NCBI RefSeq assembly: GCF_001278115.1
Contig: NZ_LIYD01000005.1
Location: 2,678,781 to 2,742,780, forward strand
Direction: 5' to 3'
Source of the DNA: Flavobacterium akiainvivens
GTDB taxonomy: Bacteria > Bacteroidota > Bacteroidia > Flavobacteriales > Flavobacteriaceae
DNA length: 64,000 bases
This document shows positions 1 through 8,528 of this stretch, piece by piece (position 1 is the stretch's first letter; each line of letters opens with the position of its first letter). Below the pieces are notes generated by a model. That model made no database searches. It saw only the letters and a list, made by a program, of their open reading frames with translations, and had not been told where the DNA came from. The position numbers were made by a program, and so were the translations under genes.

Positions 1-1
1 A

Positions 2-1078
2 TATAAATATTTTGTTGCCGCCGCCATCTTTACCGGCCTGGCATCATGCGAAGATGAGCAAGACCTTATGCTTGTAAACCCGGTTGGCTCGTTTGAAATT
101 ACATCGCCTGAAAGCGGCACCCCGGTAGTACTTACTGCCGAAACAGCCACTAACCCGGCGCTTACCGTTACCTGGCAGGATATGGACTACACCACCCCTA
201 CAGAGGTTACCTATGTAGTACAAATAGCCGGAGACGAAGCTTTTACAGCGCCTGTAAACGCTGCAACCACTACCGAAAACGCATCGAGCGTTTCAACCCT
301 TGCCCTTAATAACATTGCTATAAACGCAGGTATAGAGCCGGGCACACAGGGCACACTTTATGTAAGGGTAAAATCTACCGTAGGCACACAGGGCGCTATG
401 GAGGCTTTTTCTAACACCATTACATACATGGTTACACCATACCTTGCTTCTGTGCCGCTACAGGACCTGTTCCTTGTGGGCGATGCGCTTGAGTCTGGCT
501 GGAACAACAACAATAATAACGTACCTATGTTCCGCGATGTAGAAAACCAGGACCTTTACTACTTTACAGGCTACTTTAACGCAGGCGCGTTTAAAATACT
601 TACTGTAAAAGGCAGCTGGCACCCACAATACGGCATGACATCTGAAGGTGTTCTTGGCGTAAGCGGTGCAGATGGCAGCAACGAGGCACAAAATATTCCT
701 ATTACTACAGCCGGTTACTATACTATAGAGGTTAACACAGATGCCATGACATATTCTGTTACTGCATTTGATGCCAGCGCTGCGCCTACCTACACTACAA
801 TAGGTGTTATAGGTACTGCAACACCGGGCCAGTGGGATAGCGATACAGATATGACTGCTACTACTGTTAACCCTCACCTGTGGCATATAGCCGGTTTTGA
901 AGCTACAGACGGCGAACTTAAATTCCGTGAAGGAAATGGCTGGACTAACAGCTGGGGTAGCGATACCTTCCCATCTGGGCAGGGCGCAAATTCTAACGAC
1001 CCTAACGTGCCAATGTCTGCCGGTACGTATGATATATGGTTTAACGACCTTGACGGACGATACATTTTTATCTTCTAA
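2..1078 (+). CDS. SusE/SusF-like starch-binding outer membrane lipoprotein (5' truncated)
   Basis: The frame is open from base 2, so the gene begins upstream of the window. The first visible codons are a hydrophobic signal stretch ending in the lipobox LASC followed by acidic residues EDEQD, as in surface-exported Bacteroidota lipoproteins; the first internal ATG at 68 lies after the cysteine and is not the real start. Next come an Ig-like SusE N-terminal domain (FEITSPESGTPVVL) and two tandem carbohydrate-binding domains of SusF type, one starting near LFLVGDALESGWN and one near YTTIGVIGTATPGQWD, the latter ending in DLDGRYIFIF. Such proteins hold starch at the cell surface beside a SusC/SusD transporter, which should lie just upstream. 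The amylase downstream fits this role. SusE and SusF cannot be told apart here. Confidence 0.85.
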   Translation, partial: YKYFVAAAIFTGLASCEDEQDLMLVNPVGSFEITSPESGTPVVLTAETATNPALTVTWQDMDYTTPTEVTYVVQIAGDEAFTAPVNAATTTENASSVSTLALNNIAINAGIEPGTQGTLYVRVKSTVGTQGAMEAFSNTITYMVTPYLASVPLQDLFLVGDALESGWNNNNNNVPMFRDVENQDLYYFTGYFNAGAFKILTVKGSWHPQYGMTSEGVLGVSGADGSNEAQNIPITTAGYYTIEVNTDAMTYSVTAFDASAAPTYTTIGVIGTATPGQWDSDTDMTATTVNPHLWHIAGFEATDGELKFREGNGWTNSWGSDTFPSGQGANSNDPNVPMSAGTYDIWFNDLDGRYIFIF

Positions 1079-1091
1079 AAACATAAATACT

Positions 1092-1118
1092 AAAAGGGCT
1101 GCTTGTCAGCCCTTTTTT
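1092..1118 (+). terminator. Rho-independent terminator after SusE-like gene
   Basis: A GGGCTG / CAGCCC stem (1096-1101 with 1107-1112) has a 5-base loop and runs into six T. It would end the sus transcript before the amylase gene, or allow partial read-through into it, since the amylase ATG follows only 14 bases later. Confidence 0.8.
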
Positions 1119-1131
1119 ATCACGTATAGTT

Positions 1132-3960
1132 ATGAGAAAAATTACATTACTACTGCTGTTTATACTTACGGGCAGTGCGTTTGGGCAGGTTACCCTTTCG
1201 CCGGACCCGGCCGACCCTAACGGGCCCGTTACCCTGTTTTTTGATAAGGCAGGCACCGGCCTTGAAAGTTATACCGGTACTATTTATGCCCACATGGGCC
1301 TTACCGTAGATGGCCAGCAATGGCAAAGCGTTATAGGCAACTGGGGAGAAAACAACATTCAGCCGGCACTAACTTTTGTAAGCGGCACTACCTACAAGCT
1401 GGAAATGCCTACCAGCCTGTACAGCTACTTTAACGTGCCCACCACAAGCACCATTACCCAAATTTGCCTGGTGCTGCGCAGTGCGAGTTCTCCTTACCAG
1501 CAAACCGGCGATTTTTTTGAAACCGTAGGTGTTTTTCAGGTAAACCTTACTGCCCCGCTTGAAGGCAGCACTACCATAATAAACAACGGCGCAGGTGTTA
1601 CGGTATCGGCTACCAATACCGGCGGCAATGCTGCCTACACGCTAAAGGCAAACGGAACAGACATTAATACAAATGCCGCTACCGCCAGCTACAGCTATAC
1701 ACACGCAAACGTTACCGCTAACACACACTATGAACTTGTGGTAACGCAGGGCGATAACACCATTACAAAAGATTTTACAGTAATAGTAAACCCTAACGCC
1801 GCCAGCCAGGCCATGCCGGCCGGTGTGGTAGACGGTATAAACTACAATGATGCTGATAATACAAAAGCCACCCTTGTGCTAAATGCGCCGGGCAAAGATT
1901 TTGTATATGTGGCGGGCAGCTTTAACAACTGGACCCCCACAAGTGCCCACGCCATGAAAAAAGACCCTGCAACGGGCAAATTCTGGCTGGAGCTTACCGG
2001 CCTTAGCAACACAGGCATAGAAACCTTTCAATATTGGGTGGTAGACCAAACGCCTGTGGCTAACTCTCAGGCGCTGGTAAAAACGGCCGACCCTTTTAGC
2101 CACATGCTGCTTTCTCAGCTTGATGACCAGTATATTCCGGAAAGCGTTTATCCCGGTTTACCGGAATATCCGCAGGGGCAAAGCTTTGAGGTCTCGGTAA
2201 TCAATACCACTCAACAGGCCTATGACTGGCAGGTGACTGATTTTGTGCGCCCGGCCAAAGAAGACCTGGTTATTTATGAAGCGCTTATACGCGACTTTAA
2301 TTCGACCAAGACATGGGAATCGATGTCGGCTCAGATAGACTACTTTAAAAACCTTCATATAAATGCCATAGAGCTTATGCCGGTTATGGAGTTTGAAGGC
2401 AACATATCCTGGGGTTATAACACAGCCTACCACATGGCGCCCGACAAAGCGTATGGCACCCCGGAAAGTATGAAGGCCTTTATAGACCTGTGTCATGAAA
2501 ACGGCATTGCGGTAATTCTTGACGTGGCGCTTAACCACGTATATGGCCGCTCTCCGCTGGCCCGCATGTGGAGCAACGACCCTGATGGCGATGGCTTTGG
2601 CATACCGGCTACCGATAACCCGTATTGCAACGTTACGGCAAAACACTCTTACAGCGTGGGCAGCGACCTTAACCACAGTACCGATGTAACCCGCTATTAT
2701 GTAGAGCGCACTATTGAGTATTGGATGACCGAGTATAATATAGATGGTTTCCGTTGGGATTTAACCAAAGGCTTTACTCAAAACTGTACCGAAAACGGCG
2801 ATACCTGTACCAACTCTTACCAGGCAGACCGCGTGGCCGTGCTTAAGCAATATGCCGATATGCAGTGGGCCATAGACCCTGACTTCTACATTATTTTTGA
2901 GCACATGGGCGATGGCAGCGGGCCTAACAGCGCGCACCAGGAAGAAATTGAATGGGCAAACTACCGCCTTGACGAGGGCAAGGGCATTATGCTTTGGGAA
3001 AAACATACCGATGCCTTTAACCAAAACACCATGGGCTATGCCGAAAACAGCAACTTTAACAACATGGATTTTGAAAACCAGGGCTATCCTGCACCACGCG
3101 CGGTAAACTTTGCCGAAAGCCATGACGAGGAGCGCCTTATGTATAAAAACCTGCTGTATGGCAACCAAAATGGTAGCTACAGCGCCAAGAACCTTGCCAC
3201 AGCGCTGGACAGGACAAAAACACTGGGTGCAGTTTTCCTTACCATACCGGGGCCTAAAATGATGTGGCAGTTTGAAGAGCTGGGCTATGACTATGGTATT
3301 AACTACTGCGAAGATGGCACCTACAGCAACGATTGCCGCACTAACCCTAAGCCCATACCTATGGAAAACGGCTACAGCACAGACCCGGCACGTATGGCCG
3401 TATACAACACCTGGGCGCAAATACTTAACGTTAAAACAAATAACGCGGTGTTTAGCACCAGTACGTTTACGGTAGCTTCGGGTAACCTTACACCAAGGAT
3501 TGATATTTGGGACGAAAGCCTTCCGGCAGATGCACTGCGCAATGTTATTGTACTGGCTAACTTTGATGTTACGGCCAAAACGGTTAACACGAGCTTCCCA
3601 TATACCGGAACGTGGTACAACCTGATGGACAATACCACCATAAGCGGCGATACCCAAACCATTACCCTGCAACCGGGCGAATACAGGATTATGGGCAACC
3701 AGGCCGCCACTATGGGCAATGAAGATTTTACAGCCCTGAAACCAAGCCTGTACCCTAACCCGGCTAACGGCCAGTTTAGCCTTAGCATACCAGCACAAAG
3801 GGTAGAGGTATATGCCATTACCGGCCAGCTGGTTAAAACCTATGGCGCTAACGCCGCCGGTAATAACTATGACATAAGCGGGCTTAACGCCGGTATTTAC
3901 ATGATAAAAATTACGGGCGAAAACAATGCCCAAAGCACTATAAAACTCATAAAAGAATAG
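1132..3960 (+). CDS. Secreted GH13 alpha-amylase with T9SS sorting domain
   Basis: A 942-residue alpha-amylase-family glycoside hydrolase, predicted to cut alpha-1,4-glucans such as starch outside the cell. Order of parts: signal peptide (about 1-18, ending AFG-Q), two N-terminal beta domains, a CBM48/early-set-like module near residue 260 (AGSFNNWTP), and a TIM barrel from about 380. GH13 signature regions are visible: DVALNHVYG at 464, GFRWD with nucleophile Asp543, acid/base Glu590 in IIFEHMGDG, and the HD pair His664-Asp665 in AESHDEER. After a C-terminal beta domain, the last 75 or so residues (LYPNPANGQF... GIYMIKI) form a type A por-secretion tail, so export should use the type IX system. 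It lies 53 bp after the SusE-like gene, consistent with a starch utilisation locus. Confidence 0.92.
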   Translation: MRKITLLLLFILTGSAFGQVTLSPDPADPNGPVTLFFDKAGTGLESYTGTIYAHMGLTVDGQQWQSVIGNWGENNIQPALTFVSGTTYKLEMPTSLYSYFNVPTTSTITQICLVLRSASSPYQQTGDFFETVGVFQVNLTAPLEGSTTIINNGAGVTVSATNTGGNAAYTLKANGTDINTNAATASYSYTHANVTANTHYELVVTQGDNTITKDFTVIVNPNAASQAMPAGVVDGINYNDADNTKATLVLNAPGKDFVYVAGSFNNWTPTSAHAMKKDPATGKFWLELTGLSNTGIETFQYWVVDQTPVANSQALVKTADPFSHMLLSQLDDQYIPESVYPGLPEYPQGQSFEVSVINTTQQAYDWQVTDFVRPAKEDLVIYEALIRDFNSTKTWESMSAQIDYFKNLHINAIELMPVMEFEGNISWGYNTAYHMAPDKAYGTPESMKAFIDLCHENGIAVILDVALNHVYGRSPLARMWSNDPDGDGFGIPATDNPYCNVTAKHSYSVGSDLNHSTDVTRYYVERTIEYWMTEYNIDGFRWDLTKGFTQNCTENGDTCTNSYQADRVAVLKQYADMQWAIDPDFYIIFEHMGDGSGPNSAHQEEIEWANYRLDEGKGIMLWEKHTDAFNQNTMGYAENSNFNNMDFENQGYPAPRAVNFAESHDEERLMYKNLLYGNQNGSYSAKNLATALDRTKTLGAVFLTIPGPKMMWQFEELGYDYGINYCEDGTYSNDCRTNPKPIPMENGYSTDPARMAVYNTWAQILNVKTNNAVFSTSTFTVASGNLTPRIDIWDESLPADALRNVIVLANFDVTAKTVNTSFPYTGTWYNLMDNTTISGDTQTITLQPGEYRIMGNQAATMGNEDFTALKPSLYPNPANGQFSLSIPAQRVEVYAITGQLVKTYGANAAGNNYDISGLNAGIYMIKITGENNAQSTIKLIKE

Positions 3961-3994
3961 TTTTTTCGAGTTAGTTTTTAATTAAGTTATGTTT

Positions 3995-4022
3995 CAGGAG
4001 GCACCCGTTTGGGAGCCTCCTG
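3995..4022 (+). terminator. Terminator after amylase
   Basis: A CAGGAGGC / GCCTCCTG stem (3995-4002 with 4015-4022) is extended by an inner CCC/GGG pair around GTTT. The T-tract is weak (TTGTTTTA). It sits 35 bp after the amylase stop. Confidence 0.65.
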
Positions 4023-4040
4023 TTGTTTTACCTAAATTGA

Positions 4041-4208
4041 TTCCCTACGGGAAATAACCCCACCAATTGCGCGTTTGCTACCAAAATTAAATCGCTGCGC
4101 GATACCTCTTATGATGCATCAGGGAGTAGGACATCTCCGCGATTTCCCGTTAGGGAAAATATTTTGGCAGCATAAAATTAGGTAGCGGTGTTTATTTCCC
4201 GTAGGGAA
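4041..4208. repeat. Intergenic repeat cluster with three TTCCC-n-GGGAA hairpins
   Basis: The 342-bp spacer 3961-4302 holds no gene. It contains three small inverted repeats of one type: TTCCCTACGGGAA at 4041-4053, TTTCCCGTTAGGGAAA at 4143-4158 and TTCCCGTAGGGAA at 4196-4208. Between them is a CGCTGCGCG-type palindrome. The arrangement looks like a degenerate non-coding repeat element rather than a regulatory site of one gene. Confidence 0.55.
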
Positions 4209-4302
4209 TACATTTCGGTTATTACCTAACGCCTCCCAATGTTATTTATATGCTAAACTTTTGGCATCCGCCACAGCGAAATACTACTTTTAATCTGTAA
4301 AA

Positions 4303-4794
4303 ATGAAACTGAAATATATGAAAAAGACCGCTTTACTGCTGTTTTGCAGCGTGTTTATGGCCATGTGCACCACTACTAAAAAAACTACAAATACAACAGC
4401 CGCAGCCAAACCTAAAGTAACAAAGAGTGCCGACTTTAAAGCTGCCCCGGATACCGAGAAAACAGCCATGCTTAAGGAGCTGAAAGCGGCTGATGCAGCC
4501 TATTCGGTTGTGGTGCTGACTAAAAACTTTAAGGGCGAAAACATAAAGGTAAGCAACGGCAACAAAGACTTTTACTTTGGCTACCCCATTACCAACCTGG
4601 GCAATGGCCTGGCTGAGAAATTCAGGATTGAGAACGGCGCCGACATAAAAATATACGACAGCCGCACCAAAAAGGAAACGGTGCTGAAGAGCAGCGATAT
4701 TAAGAAAAACAAGTTTATATACATAGCGAAAGACCTTACGGCCAAGAACCCGTTTGTAATAACGTATAGCGATAAGTTGATGGCGTTTAAGTAG
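4303..4794 (+). CDS. Small Thr/Lys-rich lipoprotein, function unknown
   Basis: A protein of 163 residues from the ATG at 4303; a second ATG at 4318 (MKKTALLLFCSV) would give a more standard signal peptide and 158 residues. The lipobox MAMC places the lipidated Cys at residue 22 (17 from the second start). A Thr/Lys/Ala-rich linker follows, then about 110 residues of mixed alpha/beta with no motif I recognise. The conserved-looking core includes FYFGYPITNLGNGLAEKF and alternating charged strands. It is flanked on both sides by repeat DNA and is probably monocistronic. Confidence 0.7.
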   Translation: MKLKYMKKTALLLFCSVFMAMCTTTKKTTNTTAAAKPKVTKSADFKAAPDTEKTAMLKELKAADAAYSVVVLTKNFKGENIKVSNGNKDFYFGYPITNLGNGLAEKFRIENGADIKIYDSRTKKETVLKSSDIKKNKFIYIAKDLTAKNPFVITYSDKLMAFK

Positions 4795-4857
4795 GAAGTT
4801 GCTTAGCCGCTGAGCGTCTTAGCTGCTAAGCTTGGGGTGGGTGCTTTTTCAGGCTCT

Positions 4858-4947
4858 GTCATTGCGAGCGGAGCTTGCGGAGCGTGGCAATCTACAAGTT
4901 CAGGCTGACAAAAAGATTGCTTCGTCGTGCCTCCTCGCAATGACGGG
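4858..4947. repeat. Dispersed palindromic repeat, GTCATTGCGAG family, copy 1
   Basis: The arms GTCATTGCGAG (from 4858) and CTCGCAATGAC (to 4944) face each other around GGCAATCT...AGATTGC, so the whole can fold into a long hairpin. Related copies lie at 6925-7066, 12982-13065, 32216-32245 and 50105-50133. The spacer 4795-5078 also has CTTAGC/GCTAAG word repeats at 4801-4832 and 4998-5020 and no gene. Confidence 0.7.
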
Positions 4948-5029
4948 GCGTGAAGAAAGTATTGAAAACATGAGCAATTACAGATTTTGTTCTTTGCTTA
5001 GAAGCTAAGTGGCTCAGTAGCTCCCAAAT

Positions 5030-5053
5030 AAAAAAGCACCCCAACCGGAGTGC
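5030..5053 (-). terminator. Terminator of the heavy-metal-domain lipoprotein gene
   Basis: Read on the minus strand, the stem GCACTCC / GGGGTGC (with one G-T pair) is closed by a GGTT loop and followed by six T (positions 5035-5030). It lies 26 bp past the stop of the gene at 5079. Confidence 0.8.
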
Positions 5054-5078
5054 TTCCTGATATTGAATAGCGTAAAAA

Positions 5079-5618
5079 TTACATTTTGCCGCCTTTTGTA
5101 TCTTTTTTGTCTGAGCAGCAGCTGCCGCCTTTTTCGTGGCCTGAGCAGGTTGCAGGCTTAGACTCTTTTTTATTCTTTGACGTTGATGCGGTAGAAGTAG
5201 TTGTTTTTTTAGTATCTTTCTTTCTAGGCTCCTGCTGGTATACCATGGCCTTATCGCCGCTTGATTTAAGGTCGCTTACTTTGTACTCGCCCATTTTTTC
5301 AACGGTTTGTGCAAAGGTTTCAACAGTTTGTTTGGTAGCGTCAAACTCTATAGTAGCGGTTTTGCTGTCAAAGTCAACTTTGGCTTTTTCAACACCGTCC
5401 ATTTTGGCCAGTTTTTTCTCGATGGTAGCGGCACAGCCTTGCGGGCACATCATGCCGTCTATTTTAAACGATGCCGTTTCAAGGTTGGCAGCAGTGGTTT
5501 TAGTTTCTGTAGTATCGGCTTTAGTGCCTTCGCCGGCAGGCTCGGCATTTGTGTTTTTGCAGCTTGCAAAAGATAGGGCAGCAAGGGCTACAACCGAAAG
5601 TTTGGTAACAAAGTTCAT
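5079..5618 (-). CDS. Heavy-metal-associated (HMA) domain lipoprotein
   Basis: 179 residues. The signal peptide ends in the lipobox SFASC (Cys20). A low-complexity Thr/Ala linker leads to an HMA ferredoxin-like domain at about 48-112 with the metal loop GMMCPQGCAATI: cysteines 58 and 62 are three residues apart (CxxxC) rather than the usual CxxC of copper chaperones. A Lys/Thr/Ser-rich tail ends in a second Cys/His cluster (CSGHEKGGSCCS). This suggests periplasmic metal, perhaps copper, binding. The CxxxC loop is, from memory, common in exported flavobacterial HMA proteins. No efflux ATPase or regulator is adjacent. Confidence 0.82.
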   Translation of the reverse strand: MNFVTKLSVVALAALSFASCKNTNAEPAGEGTKADTTETKTTAANLETASFKIDGMMCPQGCAATIEKKLAKMDGVEKAKVDFDSKTATIEFDATKQTVETFAQTVEKMGEYKVSDLKSSGDKAMVYQQEPRKKDTKKTTTSTASTSKNKKESKPATCSGHEKGGSCCSDKKDTKGGKM

Positions 5619-5998
5619 ATATAAAATGTTTTACAGACTGTTATGTGCCACAAATGTAAGTAAAAACGCTTTTGGTAGCCATTTATGTACGTTAAAATAT
5701 TACAGTTAACGAAGATTCGCACAAAGCCCACCAGGGTTTCGGATAATTTTTAAACACCAAGACACAAAGGCCACAAAGAAAGAATACTAAAATTTGGTTT
5801 TTAATGAATTAGAGGCTTTGTGACCCGGTTTATCGGGATTGTGCCTTTGTTTCCCTTTGTGGTAAAAAATATTCGTACGCTAAAAAGTGTAGTTAACGTC
5901 TGTTTGCGGTTTTGTCCTGAACAGCCCCTGTGGTTGTCAGGTTTGCACAGCATACGCCGTGAAGGCGTAATGTACTTTTACAGTAAACCAATACCCTT
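5619..5998. other. 380-bp divergent spacer with CACAAAG-type repeat
   Basis: No gene was found. Between 5755 and 5868 are facing copies of a repeat word: GACACAAAGGCCACAAAGAAA at its left and GTGCCTTTGTTTCCCTTTGTGG at its right, so the region can fold on itself. The remaining sequence must hold promoters for the two divergent genes; none matches the TAnnTTTG consensus convincingly. Confidence 0.45.
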
Positions 5999-6844
5999 AT
6001 GAAAACACCCAACTTAATACTACCGCTTATGCTCTTAGCTTTGTTTACATTACCGGCACAATCGCAATCGGCCACGGGCTATGCCCCGGTTAACGGCCTG
6101 GAACTGTACTATGAAATTCACGGTGAGGGCAAGCCCCTGGTACTCATACACGGTTCTTATATGACTATTGACGGCTGGGAGGGCCTGTTGCCGGAACTTG
6201 CCAAAAACCACAAGGTTATTGCCCTCGAAATGCAGGGCCACGGCCATACGGCAGACAGCAACCGCCCTTTTAGCTATACGGCCATGGCCGATGATATTGC
6301 CAAAACACTGCAACACCTCAACATAGAAAAGGCCGATGTACTGGGCTACAGCTTTGGCGGCAGCATTGCCATAGAACTTGCCATTAAACACCCCGAAGTG
6401 GTAAACCGGCTTATTGTAGTGTCATCGGTCTACAAATACACAGGGTGGACAGCCCCTGTGCGCGAAGCCCTTAAAGGGTTTACCGAAACGGTTTTTGATG
6501 ATAGCCCCATGAAAGCGGCCTACGAAAAAGTAGCCCCCGACAAAAAACACTGGCACGCCTTTGTAAAAAAGATGATGCAGTTTGACACCCAAAACTTTGA
6601 CCTGGGTACTGATAATGTAAAGAAAATAACCGCCCCTACCCTGCTGCTTAACGGAGATAACGACGGGGTTGACCTGAACCATACCATTGAGATGTATCGC
6701 CTGCTGGGCGGTGGCATTTTTGCCGATATGGAGGGGTTGCCCAAGTCTCAGCTGGCCATTATGCCCGGCAAGGGCCACGTGGCGCTGGTGGAGGACTTTA
6801 AGGCTATAGCCCCGGTTATTGAGGGGTTTTTGGGGAAGGAGTAG
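5999..6844 (+). CDS. Exported alpha/beta hydrolase
   Basis: 281 residues: signal peptide (1 to about 22, LPAQSQS) then one alpha/beta-hydrolase fold. The oxyanion-hole strand LVLIHGSY is at 47-54, the nucleophile elbow GYSFGG gives Ser118, the acid is Asp220 or Asp222 in LLNGDNDG, and His260 in PGKGHVAL completes the triad. Substrate cannot be read from sequence; esterase, lipase or peptidase activity is possible. Being exported distinguishes it from the many cytosolic relatives. It is flanked by repeat DNA on both sides, so it is likely transcribed alone. Confidence 0.85.
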   Translation: MKTPNLILPLMLLALFTLPAQSQSATGYAPVNGLELYYEIHGEGKPLVLIHGSYMTIDGWEGLLPELAKNHKVIALEMQGHGHTADSNRPFSYTAMADDIAKTLQHLNIEKADVLGYSFGGSIAIELAIKHPEVVNRLIVVSSVYKYTGWTAPVREALKGFTETVFDDSPMKAAYEKVAPDKKHWHAFVKKMMQFDTQNFDLGTDNVKKITAPTLLLNGDNDGVDLNHTIEMYRLLGGGIFADMEGLPKSQLAIMPGKGHVALVEDFKAIAPVIEGFLGKE

Positions 6845-7150
6845 GTTTTATTTCGCGAAGACACGCAAAGAAGGTACAAAGGTGCGCCAAGGTTAGGCTC
6901 TTTTATAGTCCTTTTTTCAGATGCAGTCATTACTTCGTCAGTTCGGGCAAAGCCCTCGTGTGCGAGGAGGCACGACGAAGCAATCTTCAAATCAGCTTAA
7001 TTTTTAATCGTAAACTATTAATATAAAAAAGATTGCCACACTCCGCTGCGCTACGTTCGCAATGACGACACCTGAAGAAAGGTGCTAAGCCACTCATGTG
7101 TGAGACACATTCAATGTGTCTCTACAAAAAATCCGTAGCTTTGCAGCCCC
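6845..7150. repeat. 306-bp repeat-filled spacer, GTCATTGCGAG family copy 2
   Basis: There is no gene. At 6850-6893 a degenerate CGCAAAG word occurs. From 6925 to 7066 a long imperfect inverted repeat has a left arm TGCGAGGAGGCACGACGAAG running into CAATCTT and a right arm AAGATTGCCACACTCCGCTG ending in CGCAATGAC. It is the longest member of the family in this window. Confidence 0.65.
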
Positions 7151-8344
7151 ATGCAAACAGAAGAAAAACACCCTATATACAACCTGCAATTTGGCTTGTT
7201 GTGCCTTAGTTCATTACTATTCTCGGCCAGTTTTAATATGCTGATACCCGAGTTGCCTTCGTATCTTGAAGGGCTTGGCGGCAGCGAATACAAAGGCCTT
7301 ATTATAGCCCTGTTTACCTTAACGGCGGGCATATCGCGCCCGTTTAGCGGCAGGCTGACCGATACTGTGGGCCGTGTGCCCGTAATGGCCTTTGGCAGCA
7401 TTGTGTGCTTTGTGTGCGGGTTTTTATACCCTGTGCTGGCGTGGGTGGCGGGCTTTTTGTTCCTGCGGCTGGTACACGGTTTCTCTACCGGGTTTAAGCC
7501 CACGGCAACCGCCGCTTATGTGGCCGACATTGCCCCAAAGGAACGCTGGGGCGAGGCGCTGGGCATACACGGGCTGGCTTTTAGCACCGGTATGGCTATA
7601 GGCCCGGCCATTGGCAGTTACATTACCCTGCATTTTAGCATCAACGTGCTGTTTTACATATCATCGGCATTTGCGCTGCTGAGCATCATCATCCTGATGA
7701 ACATGAAGGAAACCCTGAAACCGGAGCTACGGCAGCGTTTCCACCCCCGCCTGCTTAAAATTAAACGTACCGATATTATTGCCCCGGAGGTTATATCTGC
7801 CGGGCTGGTAGTGTTCCTGTCTTACATAGGCTATGGCGCCATGCTAACCCTGATACCCGACAAGACCGATTACCTGGGCATTGCCAATAAGGGGCTGTTT
7901 TTTATGGTGTTTACGCTGTCATCTTTACTCGTGCGGTTTGTGGCAGGCAAGGCCAGCGACCGCTACGGGCGCATCAGGGTAATAAAAATTGGGCTGGTAA
8001 TGCTGGCGGTATCATTCACGCTGATAGGCTTTGCAAATAATTTTATAATGCTGATGGTGGGTGCTACGGTTTACGGATTATCGCAAGGGGTGCTGTCGCC
8101 CGCGCTAAATGCCTGGACGGTAGACCTGAGCCACCCCGAACACCGCGGCAAGGCCATGGCCACCATGTATATTGCCCTTGAAGCAGGCATAGGCCTGGGC
8201 GCGCTTTTTGCCGGATGGTACTACCACGATGTGATAGAAAACATTGCACCTGTACTGTATGGTTCGGCAATAGTAACGGTGCTTGCCCTTATCTATATGT
8301 TTTATTACAGCCTGAAGTCGAAAATTATGAACTCGAAAATTTAA
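7151..8344 (+). CDS. Major facilitator superfamily transporter
   Basis: 397 residues with 12 predicted membrane helices and the MFS motif A in the 2-3 loop (GRLTDTVGRVPV), repeated in degenerate form between helices 8 and 9 (GKASDRYGRIRV). The layout resembles drug:H+ antiporters of the 12-helix type or sugar-efflux relatives. The substrate is unknown. The start at 7151 follows an A-rich stretch without a Shine-Dalgarno site. The last codons (KSKIMNSKI) run into a simple word repeat (CTCGAAAATTATGA twice, about 8329-8358), so the natural C-terminus may have been extended by repeat DNA. Confidence 0.88.
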   Translation: MQTEEKHPIYNLQFGLLCLSSLLFSASFNMLIPELPSYLEGLGGSEYKGLIIALFTLTAGISRPFSGRLTDTVGRVPVMAFGSIVCFVCGFLYPVLAWVAGFLFLRLVHGFSTGFKPTATAAYVADIAPKERWGEALGIHGLAFSTGMAIGPAIGSYITLHFSINVLFYISSAFALLSIIILMNMKETLKPELRQRFHPRLLKIKRTDIIAPEVISAGLVVFLSYIGYGAMLTLIPDKTDYLGIANKGLFFMVFTLSSLLVRFVAGKASDRYGRIRVIKIGLVMLAVSFTLIGFANNFIMLMVGATVYGLSQGVLSPALNAWTVDLSHPEHRGKAMATMYIALEAGIGLGALFAGWYYHDVIENIAPVLYGSAIVTVLALIYMFYYSLKSKIMNSKI

Positions 8345-8430
8345 GCTCGAAAATTATGAGGCCTACCCCTACTTCTTTATTTTGGAAACTTACAGACTAC
8401 GGGTTAAACGTTAAATAACCTGCAGAAGTA

Positions 8431-8518
8431 AAATTCACGATATATCGTGAATTTGAAAAGTCGAAAGTCGAAGGTCGAAAGTTGTAAAGTCCGTTGCGCG
8501 ACCTTCGACTTTTGACAT
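8431..8518. repeat. 24-bp perfect palindrome and GTCGAAAG hairpin repeat
   Basis: 8431-8454 is a perfect 24-bp palindrome (half site AAATTCACGATA). Directly after it (8456-8515) are repeated AAAGTCG words, with arms AAGTCGAAGG and CCTTCGACTT around a loop that holds the module 8478-8502. That module recurs exactly at 24629-24653. The spacer 8345-8670 contains no gene. Confidence 0.6.
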
Positions 8519-8528
8519 TAGCTTTAAG

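Noticed and set aside
2761-3933. 390-codon minus-strand open frame opposite the amylase
   Set aside because: It is antisense to a gene with all GH13 motifs and encodes Val/Ala/His-rich, motif-free sequence, as expected from the codon use of the plus strand.
5086-5709. 207-codon plus-strand open frame opposite the HMA lipoprotein
   Set aside because: Antisense shadow; the minus frame has a lipobox, HMA loop and terminator.
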